DNA of 50,749 nucleotides from CAYXFD01 sp964464175. GTDB lineage: Bacteria > Cloacimonadota > Cloacimonadia > Cloacimonadales > JAJBBL01. The notes below the pieces were generated by a model that was given only the letters and a program-made list of their open reading frames with translations, ran no database searches and was not told where the DNA came from. The translations under genes were made by a program, and so were the position numbers. The DNA lies in contig CAYXFD010000023.1 in the NCBI GenBank assembly GCA_964464175.1, forward strand, positions 1 to 50,749. Direction: 5' to 3'. This document shows positions 44,188 through 50,749 of the stretch, one piece after another (the first letter of the stretch is position 1; every line of letters begins with the position of its first letter).

Positions 44188-46506
44188 TTACCTCATTTTT
44201 TTCAGTTTTCTATTCAAGGCATAGGGGGATATCCCAAGCAATTTTGCTGCCTGAACCTGCACATTGCCCGCTTTCTGCATAGCACTGTTAATAAGAATTC
44301 TTTCCGTCTCAGCCAGATTAAGAGAGGGAAAGGCGATATGTTTGCTTTCAGAAGTGGCTGTCTCATTGCTGGGGAAGATTATGTCTGCCGGCTCTAAAAC
44401 AGCTTTATTGTTGAGGAGAATAGTTCGCTGGATAATGTTCTTCAGTTCTCTCACATTTCCGGGATATTCATAATCAATGAGAAGTTCTAAAGTGCTTTTT
44501 GTCAAAATAGGCTTGGAAATATCACTTTGCCGGGTAAAGAGTGAGACAAAATAATCAACGAGCAGCGGAATATCCTCTTTTCGCTCCCTTAAAGGGGGAA
44601 TAAAAATCTCCAGAGTATTGATCCGGTTTAAGAGATCAAATCTGAAGCTATTCTCTTCCGACATACGGTACAGGTTCTTATTCGTAGCTGAGATAAGCCG
44701 GAAGTTCAAAATAATATCTTTTGTGCTGCCAATCCGGTGGATAATCTGTTCTTCGAGGACTCTGAGCAGCTTTGCCTGCATTTCAAGCGGCATATCTCCA
44801 ATCTCATCCAGAAACAGAGTGCCGTTCTGAACTGCCTCAAAATAACCTGTTTTAAGGTCGGTAGCTCCGGTAAAGGCACCCTTTTCACTGCCGAAAAAGG
44901 CACTTTCAATCAGGCTTCCGGCAAAAGCGACACTGTTCACAGTGATAAAGGGAGATTTCTTCCTGTAACCGGCAAAATGAATGATTCTGGCGATAATCTC
45001 CTTTCCTGTGCCGGATTCCCCGGTAAGCAGGACTGCAGCACTATCATTCTCAGCGGCAATCATTGCTTTGTTGACCACTTCCTGTAAAGACTTACTTGTT
45101 CCGATCAAAGGGGTTTTTACCAGGTTAGCCAATTCTCGGGAGATAAAGGAGTAACTGGGAAAGAAGTTCGTTCTCTCTTTTATTTGAGCTTTCTTTTGAT
45201 AGGTTTTACGCAGGTTTTTTAGATCAAGATCAAATTGTTCATCTTTGATCTTCGATTCGTAGTGATGGAACAGTTTATAATTTTCCAGGGCCTGACGAAA
45301 ATCTCCCAATTTCTCATATACGAGGGCAAGTTTATCGTAGCATTTCTTTATCTCCAACTTCATATTCAGTTCTTTTACTGTTTTCAAACAGCTATTCAGA
45401 GAAATGAGAGCTTTATCGAAATTGCCGGCACCGGTATAGGCAACACCGAGACTGCTGTCTGAGAGAGCATTCTGCAGCCTGTTTCCGGTCATTTTACTAT
45501 ACTTTTTGCTTTCCTGTAGATATTCCTGAGCAGCTTCCCAGTGCTCTTTGTTGTTTTCCAATCTTCCCAGATTGATCAGCGCACCGGCCATTAGCTCTGG
45601 ATTCTTTTCCTGTTCGGCATACTCAATAATCTCTTTTAGATATGTTTCACTCTGATCATAATCTCCAAGAAATTCATAACAGTTTGCCGCATTTAGCAAG
45701 AGAGAATAGTACATTTCAGGGAAGCGGGATTTGGTTTTATTATTGATAAAACGGGTAAAATACCTAAGGCTCTCTTCATAGTCTTTCAGCCTTCCGTAAG
45801 CTGTCCCAAGATTAGAACAGACTGCAATATAGTTTTCACTCTCCTCATCAGGAATATATTTCAATGCTTCCAAAAAATAGTTGATGGCTGCTTTGAAATT
45901 ACTCATTTTCAGCTGGAGCCTGCCGTTGCCGCAATAAGCCAAACTGACCATGCTGTCTGAATTTGTGAGTAATCCGAAATTCATACCCTCTTCATAGTAC
46001 TTTTCTGCAGTGGCAAAATCTCTCATTTCCTCATAGATAAAACCGACATTAGTATAGCGGCCGGGCAGTATGTCTTGATTCCCGCTTTTCTGCAGGATTT
46101 CCAGACTTTGTAAACCGTAACGGAGAGACTTTTTCAGATCTTTTTGCAGCCAGAAAAGATAGCTGAGATCGGCAAAGATATCTGCTAATGGATCATCACC
46201 GTTAAAATAATGCTCATAAAGGCAAAATTCATTATATATCCGGGAAAACCAGGCAGGACCGCCAAAATAGCGGATTGCTTTGATGATACTGTTGAATATC
46301 CGGGTAAGATTATTACAGACCGCTTGTGTCGGTTGTGGGTCAAAATCAAGGTAGTCTTTGAATATCTCCAGTGCCGTTTCATAGGTTTGGAGGACTTTCT
46401 TATCCTTATTCCGGTTCTGCTGCTCGATAATCTCCCTTAGAATGGGCAGTTTGTCGAATTTCCCGGCTTTTTCCAGTTTCCGTAACAATTCCTCAGGATT
46501 ACCCAT
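44188..46506 (-). CDS. TPR-sensor sigma54-dependent transcriptional activator
   Basis: 772 residues. About residues 100-440 are tetratricopeptide repeats (for example VGFIYEEMRDFATAEKYYEEG and LGTAYGRLKDYEESLRYF); there is no receiver, GAF or PAS domain. The AAA+ domain runs about 465-700 with Walker A GESGTGKE, the sigma54-contact loop GAFTGA near residue 542, Walker B LFLDEIGD and the R-finger region LRERKEDIPLL. The Fis-type HTH is at the end (NVQVQAAKLLGISPYALNRKLKKM). All parts needed to activate RpoN are intact; the signal is probably a protein or peptide bound by the repeats. AAGGAG precedes the ATG. It is followed 1 base later by rsmG. Confidence 0.9.
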   Translation of the reverse strand: MGNPEELLRKLEKAGKFDKLPILREIIEQQNRNKDKKVLQTYETALEIFKDYLDFDPQPTQAVCNNLTRIFNSIIKAIRYFGGPAWFSRIYNEFCLYEHYFNGDDPLADIFADLSYLFWLQKDLKKSLRYGLQSLEILQKSGNQDILPGRYTNVGFIYEEMRDFATAEKYYEEGMNFGLLTNSDSMVSLAYCGNGRLQLKMSNFKAAINYFLEALKYIPDEESENYIAVCSNLGTAYGRLKDYEESLRYFTRFINNKTKSRFPEMYYSLLLNAANCYEFLGDYDQSETYLKEIIEYAEQEKNPELMAGALINLGRLENNKEHWEAAQEYLQESKKYSKMTGNRLQNALSDSSLGVAYTGAGNFDKALISLNSCLKTVKELNMKLEIKKCYDKLALVYEKLGDFRQALENYKLFHHYESKIKDEQFDLDLKNLRKTYQKKAQIKERTNFFPSYSFISRELANLVKTPLIGTSKSLQEVVNKAMIAAENDSAAVLLTGESGTGKEIIARIIHFAGYRKKSPFITVNSVAFAGSLIESAFFGSEKGAFTGATDLKTGYFEAVQNGTLFLDEIGDMPLEMQAKLLRVLEEQIIHRIGSTKDIILNFRLISATNKNLYRMSEENSFRFDLLNRINTLEIFIPPLRERKEDIPLLVDYFVSLFTRQSDISKPILTKSTLELLIDYEYPGNVRELKNIIQRTILLNNKAVLEPADIIFPSNETATSESKHIAFPSLNLAETERILINSAMQKAGNVQVQAAKLLGISPYALNRKLKKMR

Positions 46507-46531
46507 AATTTCTCCTTGTATTTATGCAACG

Positions 46532-46571
46532 TATTGCAGGAAAGCATTGCAATATCGCCATTATTTGTCAA
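46532..46571 (-). promoter_or_regulatory. Promoter with inverted-repeat operator for the TPR regulator
   Basis: TTGACA at 46566-46571 on the minus strand, with a weak AATGCT 17 bases on. TATTGCA (46532-46538) and TGCAATA (46548-46554) form a 7-bp inverted repeat with a 9-base spacer lying over the -10. Binding there would block the promoter, suggesting autoregulation. Confidence 0.45.
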
Positions 46572-46661
46572 GCTGATTGATTTTAGCACCTAACAGGGTT
46601 TAGGTGAATTACCTTAAATCATAGCAGCATATACAATTAGCATTCACAGAAAGGAAGGAGC

Positions 46662-46937
46662 ATGTCTTGGCATAGCAAATGCTATAGTAAGGTAGTAATT
46701 GGAGTCTATATGGAACGGAATTTAGTTTTGAGTGTCAGTGATGTAACTAAAGTCTTTCCAAGAGGTGAGTATTATTGCTGTGGTTTTACCATTACATATT
46801 CCAATGGGAAGATCCGGAATTTCATTCTTAAAAGCAAGCTGGCTAATGATCATCTTATGCTAAAGGCTTTGGAAAAGAAACGGCTGACTTTTTTAGAAAA
46901 AATACCTTTAGGGAAACAGGAGTATGAACAGAGATAG
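46662..46937 (+). CDS. Small protein of unknown function, divergent from the regulator
   Basis: 91 residues from the ATG at 46662, which has AAGGAAGGAG just upstream. A second ATG at 46710 (MERNLVLSVSD) has GGAG 5-6 bases before it and gives 75 residues. No family recognised; contains EYYCCGFTITYSNGKIRNF with two adjacent cysteines and a helical C terminus rich in Lys. Transcribed divergently from the sigma54-type activator, so it could be its target, but no RpoN site (GG-N10-GC) was recognised upstream. Confidence 0.5.
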   Translation: MSWHSKCYSKVVIGVYMERNLVLSVSDVTKVFPRGEYYCCGFTITYSNGKIRNFILKSKLANDHLMLKALEKKRLTFLEKIPLGKQEYEQR

Positions 46938-47025
46938 TGATAGTTTTCCGCATTTTTTTTACTCTTACAGAACAGGGGCTGGTGAGATCTTTAAACGTTA
47001 TTCGACTTAATTCCGGGAGGAAAAA

Positions 47026-50000
47026 ATGAGAACCGTAAAGTATTCTTCTTTAGTTATTATTTTGCTGATATTCTGTTTCAGAAGCGCATTCGCTCAAACA
47101 GAAACTGATTATCAGACAATAAACAGCGGCAGCTGGAACAGTCTGTCAATATGGGAAATCTACGAGGGGGGTCAGTGGATACCGGCGGTGGTAACACCTG
47201 ACTACACAGTGAATAGCATTACTATTCGTACCGGACATACTGTCAGCATTAACTCGAATCTAACAGTGGATCAGACAGAGGTAGCAGCAGGGGGAGTATT
47301 GCAGCATGACTCGGGAAATCTTGTTATAAACAACGGAACAGGCGATGATCTGATCGTAAACGGCACCTTCAGAATTGATTCGGGAATATCGGGTGGAGGA
47401 TCAATAATAATCAATAATGATTGTACCTGGCTTTCGGGCAAAGTAGCTAACAGCAGCTTTATTATCAGTGCCGGGGGAAATCTCAACATCAATGGTTCGG
47501 CAACTAAAGAATCTGTCACCACTATTGATAATTACGGAACCGTTAGCTGGACCGGCGGAAACCTGAACAACTACATTGACGGTATTTTTAATAACCGGGC
47601 AGATGCCCTGTTTATTATTGAGGGTGACAATACCTTCAATAATTATATCATGTATTTCTCCCCGGGAGAGTTTATTAACTACGGAACTATCCAAAAGACT
47701 ACAACAGACGGTACTACTGTTATCAATAAAGGAACTTTTAATAACTTCGGGAATGTAGAAGTCAGCAGCGGAACATTATCCGTTACCGGAAGCAGTGACA
47801 ATCCCGGTTACTCAGGATCATTTAATGTCAGTAACGGCAGTGTTATTAAATTTAGCGGTACGAACCGCTATCTTACAGACACACTTACTTTCAATGGTAA
47901 TGGAGAGATATTTTTTGAATCGGGCAGCTGTAATGCCCTCCCAACGACAGGTGGAGCAGACGGCGTTGTTTTTGCTCCCGGTATCACCGTTAAGCTTTCA
48001 GAAGGGAGTTTCACCGGCAGCGGAGTAATCGTGATCGAAGGAACATTTATCTGGAGCGGCGGGACAATATCAAACACCAACTTTAACATCGATTCCTCAG
48101 CGATTTTCGAGATTACAGGTCCCGCTAATAAGAACATTACCAGTGACGGAGTGATCAATAATTATGCGAATGCAACCTGGAATGAAGGAGTGATCAAAGC
48201 CTGGTATGACGGAACCTTCAATAACATGGAAGGAGCATTGTTTGATATTCAATGTGATGTAAGTTATCAGAATTTTGCCCAATATCACGGTTCCGGAACG
48301 ATTAACAATTATGGAACTATCAGGAAGATCACTAATCAGGGAACAACAAATATCTATGGAGGTGTCTTCCATAATCAGGGAGTATTATTAGCCACAGATA
48401 CAACTATTGGGGTTACCGGTAGTTTTAGCAATACCGGTGAGGTAACTCTCGATAATGCTGTCCTTAATCTTTCCGGTTCAGGTGATAGTCCCGGTCATAC
48501 AGGAACATTCAATGCAATAAATGACAGCCTGATCAAATTCTTCGGTTCCACACATACTTTTTCCAATAACGTTGCTTTTAGTGGTGATTTTTCTCTGTTG
48601 CTGGAATCAGGTACCTTTAGCGCTCTCTCCACCGGAGGAGGACCCGGGATAGATTTTCCGCAGGAAATGAGCTTTACTTTTACCGATGGAACATTCGGCG
48701 GTAGCGGAAGCGTGACCTTCAACGGTCCTGTCGTCTGGAGCGGAGGGACAATAGCAAACGGTAACTTTACTCTCAGTCCGACAAGCAGTCTTCTTATAAC
48801 TGGTTCCGCTACCAAGAAACTGAATAACAGCGGAGTGATCAATAACTATGCGAATGCTATCTGGGATGAAGGAACGATTAATGCCTGGGCAAACGGTACC
48901 TTTAATATCATGGAAGATGCATTGTTTGATATTCAGTGCGATTATAACTATATTAATTATGCTATGTATTTTGGCTCAGGGATCATTAACAACTACGGAA
49001 CTATCCGGAAATCTGCCGGAGATGGCAGTAATAGTATTTATCGTGGAACGTTTAACACTCCGGGGACTCTGATTGTCGAGTGCGGGACTATCTTTCTTGA
49101 TGACACAAGCTTCAGCAACTATTCGGGTAATACACTTCTCAGCGGGAAATATGATATCCATGGTATTCTGAAGATACATAATGCCAATATCACAACTATT
49201 CAGGCAGAGGTTATCTTAGATGGTCCTGATTCTCAGATCGTTAATCAGAATAATGAAGATGCCCTTGCTAACCTCTCCTCTGTCGGAACGAACGGTACTT
49301 TCACTCTGTCCGGAGGAAGAGGGTTCAATACAAATGCAGCCAATTTCACTAATAACGGTGTTCTGGATTGCGGTGAAGCTGTCTTTACTCTTACTGCCGG
49401 TAGTTTTACTAATTCTGAGGCTTCTACACTCATGATCGGCAGTACCGGAGGGATATCACTCTCCGAAAATGAGGGGAATATCCAGGGCCCGGGAACACGC
49501 ACGTTTTCTCCCCTGGCTCATTACATATACAAGGGTCTCGAAGTGCAGATAACGGGTAATGGGCTACCGGGTTCCGTAACAGGTTTTACAGTAGAAAATC
49601 AAACAAGTGTAACTCTTACCTCCGATCTGACAGTCACCGGATACCTGGCTTTAGAAAATGGTAATCTCATAACCGGAGATAATGTGATCACCCTCGGTAC
49701 TGCTACTTCCGGGACAGGCGATCTCGCCTCCGGTTCAGGCAAGATCACCGGCAATTTCAGACGCTGGATCTCTGCAGCTCCTGAAGCTGAAATCCTCTTC
49801 CCCCTGGGTACCGATAACCACTTACGAACAACCGGTCTGGAGTTTACCGCAGCCCCGGCAAGCGGTGGTACTATAACAGCATCTTTCATAGACTCAGATC
49901 CCGGTGCTGCCGGTATTCCTTTGGATGATAGCGGTACAGAGATTGTCAGTGTTCTGTCTGACGGATACTGGTCTCTAACAGCCGGGGACGGACTATCGGG

Positions 50001-50466
50001 AGGAGTCTATGATCTCAGTCTGACCGCCAATGGCTTTAGCGGTGTAACAGATACTAATGATCTTCATCTCCTGAAACGGAACAACGGCGGCAGTAACTGG
50101 ACAATTGACGGCAGTCACTCTCCGGCAACGGGAAGTAACCACTATCCTGTTATCCATAGAACAGGAATGAGCGGCTTTTCCGATTTCGGTGTCGGCAGCA
50201 GTGAGGCTGTTGCTCCAGAACTCGAGGCTCCGGTCGTTAATATCTCCGTTCTGGAAAATACCCTCTCTTTGAGCTGGGAAGAAGTCACAGACGCTAATTC
50301 ATATTTTATCTATGCTTCCGAAGATCCCTATTCCGCTGACTGGGGTCAACATATAGCTCATACTGCTGAACTCTCTTACCAGGAAGAAATAATCACTGAG
50401 ATCAGGTTCTTCAAAGTCACTGCTTCCACAGCAATACCAACGCTGAGATTGAATCCCGGTCAGTAA
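47026..50466 (+). CDS. Large secreted repeat protein with C-terminal fibronectin-like domain
   Basis: 1146 residues; GGGAGG lies 6 bases before the ATG. Signal peptide of 24 residues ending SAFAQ. A beta-rich start (SGSWNSLSIWEIY, ITIRTGHTVSI) leads into three long imperfect repeats of about 200 residues, between about 126 and 700, each with an invariant block GVINNYANA, ALFDIQCD and INNYGTIRK. A second half has G/T/S-rich beta repeats (LTVTGYLALENGNLITGDNVITLG). Last 80 residues are a fibronectin type III-like domain (LSLSWEEVTDANSYFIYASEDP). No NPFNP sorting domain is seen, so anchoring differs from the GLUG protein. Likely an adhesin or surface layer protein. Confidence 0.8.
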   Translation: MRTVKYSSLVIILLIFCFRSAFAQTETDYQTINSGSWNSLSIWEIYEGGQWIPAVVTPDYTVNSITIRTGHTVSINSNLTVDQTEVAAGGVLQHDSGNLVINNGTGDDLIVNGTFRIDSGISGGGSIIINNDCTWLSGKVANSSFIISAGGNLNINGSATKESVTTIDNYGTVSWTGGNLNNYIDGIFNNRADALFIIEGDNTFNNYIMYFSPGEFINYGTIQKTTTDGTTVINKGTFNNFGNVEVSSGTLSVTGSSDNPGYSGSFNVSNGSVIKFSGTNRYLTDTLTFNGNGEIFFESGSCNALPTTGGADGVVFAPGITVKLSEGSFTGSGVIVIEGTFIWSGGTISNTNFNIDSSAIFEITGPANKNITSDGVINNYANATWNEGVIKAWYDGTFNNMEGALFDIQCDVSYQNFAQYHGSGTINNYGTIRKITNQGTTNIYGGVFHNQGVLLATDTTIGVTGSFSNTGEVTLDNAVLNLSGSGDSPGHTGTFNAINDSLIKFFGSTHTFSNNVAFSGDFSLLLESGTFSALSTGGGPGIDFPQEMSFTFTDGTFGGSGSVTFNGPVVWSGGTIANGNFTLSPTSSLLITGSATKKLNNSGVINNYANAIWDEGTINAWANGTFNIMEDALFDIQCDYNYINYAMYFGSGIINNYGTIRKSAGDGSNSIYRGTFNTPGTLIVECGTIFLDDTSFSNYSGNTLLSGKYDIHGILKIHNANITTIQAEVILDGPDSQIVNQNNEDALANLSSVGTNGTFTLSGGRGFNTNAANFTNNGVLDCGEAVFTLTAGSFTNSEASTLMIGSTGGISLSENEGNIQGPGTRTFSPLAHYIYKGLEVQITGNGLPGSVTGFTVENQTSVTLTSDLTVTGYLALENGNLITGDNVITLGTATSGTGDLASGSGKITGNFRRWISAAPEAEILFPLGTDNHLRTTGLEFTAAPASGGTITASFIDSDPGAAGIPLDDSGTEIVSVLSDGYWSLTAGDGLSGGVYDLSLTANGFSGVTDTNDLHLLKRNNGGSNWTIDGSHSPATGSNHYPVIHRTGMSGFSDFGVGSSEAVAPELEAPVVNISVLENTLSLSWEEVTDANSYFIYASEDPYSADWGQHIAHTAELSYQEEIITEIRFFKVTASTAIPTLRLNPGQ
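47400..49130 (+). repeat. Three imperfect long repeats inside the large secreted protein gene
   Basis: Units begin at about 47400, 48040 and 48700. The second and third share stretches such as GGAGTGATCAATAA at 48149 and 48833, and TTTGATATTCA at 48241 and 48925. Such in-gene repeats permit expansion and contraction by recombination. Confidence 0.7.
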
Positions 50467-50494
50467 ATAGCCTGACACCCTTTCTTATATCAGA

Positions 50495-50518
50495 GACATA
50501 ATTTTGGCAAATTATGTC
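50495..50518. terminator. Hairpin after the large secreted protein gene
   Basis: GACATAATTT (50495-50504) and AAATTATGTC (50509-50518) form a 10-bp stem around a 4-base loop, 29 bases after the stop codon. No T-run follows, so it is only a possible terminator or mRNA 3' end. Confidence 0.4.
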
Positions 50519-50575
50519 ACAGATACCTTCAGGCTTTCTCTTTTCACTCTTCATTCTCTCACTTCTATGTTTACG

Positions 50576-50749
50576 TAGGGGCGGTTCACGAACCGCCCTT
50601 TCCCTGCTATCCCATCCGCAGGTTTTGTCTCCGGGGTGTTAAGCTCCAGCTCGTCACAGCTTCCTGCTATCGCTCCCACAGGCTTCTATTTTGACGTATC
50701 CGGAGCTTCCAGCTCTGGTTTTGTCTTTTCTTCCTGGTTGTACTTCCTT
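50576..50749. repeat. Hairpin-rich noncoding repeat cluster
   Basis: GGGCGGTTC (50579-50587) and GAACCGCCC (50590-50598) form a perfect stem followed by TTT. Two related short hairpins follow: CCTGC-TATCCCATCC-GCAGG (50603-50622) and CCTGCTATCGCTCCCACAGG (50663-50682). Short GAGCTTCCAGCTC-like words flank them. Resembles dispersed intergenic repeats (REP-like). No gene is seen from 50467 to the end. Confidence 0.5.

Noticed and set aside
41900..44190. parS site near parAB
   Set aside because: No sequence resembling TGTTCCACGTGAAACA was found by eye in this region; not reported.
47400..49130. CRISPR-like periodicity
   Set aside because: The repeats are long, coding and imperfect, without spacers; they are protein repeats.

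Overview
The window looks like the chromosome of a Gram-negative-type, probably anaerobic bacterium of the FCB group. The phylum Cloacimonadota (the Candidatus Cloacimonas lineage) is my best guess. Reasons: secreted GLUG-repeat proteins ending in a NPFNP/FlgD-like C-terminal domain, a sodium-type F-ATPase c subunit, a cyclic-2,3-diphosphoglycerate-synthetase-like GTPase paired with carbamate kinase, and several lipoproteins. This is inferred from protein character only; no rRNA gene is present.

Layout. Bases 1-8300 form an AT-rich accessory region on the minus strand. It holds two tandem dynamin-like GTPase genes, the second cut off at the window edge next to what looks like an IS21-type insertion-sequence end. 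It also holds a decayed GLUG-protein gene whose promoter and leader are a diverged copy of those of the intact GLUG gene at 4568-6874, an unknown 180-residue gene, and a small cluster with a zinc-finger protein, an excisionase-like HTH protein and a 52-residue ORF. The region ends exactly at the 3' end of a tRNA-Lys(CTT) gene (8301-8376), a common integration site, so it may be a genomic island.

Bases 8640-31600 are core genome: aroF (DAHP synthase), a GNAT-YoaP acetyltransferase, and a plus-strand run dxs-mnmE-ruvB-htrA. Next come a lipoprotein, radA and a membrane protein, then a classic minus-strand translation operon rimP-nusA-ylxR-ylxQ-infB-rbfA-nrnA-truB-ribF. A plus-strand pair follows, the cDPGS-like GTPase and arcC, each followed by a clear terminator.

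Bases 31600-46500 are one long minus-strand array. In transcription order it reads: TPR/sigma54-type regulator, rsmG, parA, parB, M23 peptidase, bactofilin, atpZ-like, atpI-like, atpB, a three-hairpin c subunit, atpE, atpF, atpH, atpA, atpG, atpD, atpC, TPR lipoprotein. It joins chromosome segregation, cell-shape functions and the complete F1Fo ATP synthase. Bases 46660-50466 carry a small unknown protein and a 1146-residue repeat-rich secreted protein, followed by a hairpin-rich noncoding tail.

The most unusual system is the ATP synthase rotor. A single-hairpin c subunit with an intact Na+ site is encoded next to a 249-residue c-like protein made of three fused hairpins. In these, the first site has gained a second carboxylate, the middle site has lost its carboxylate (Gln for Glu), and the third has lost the Na+-site glutamine. 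This predicts a hybrid c-ring with altered ion-to-ATP stoichiometry.
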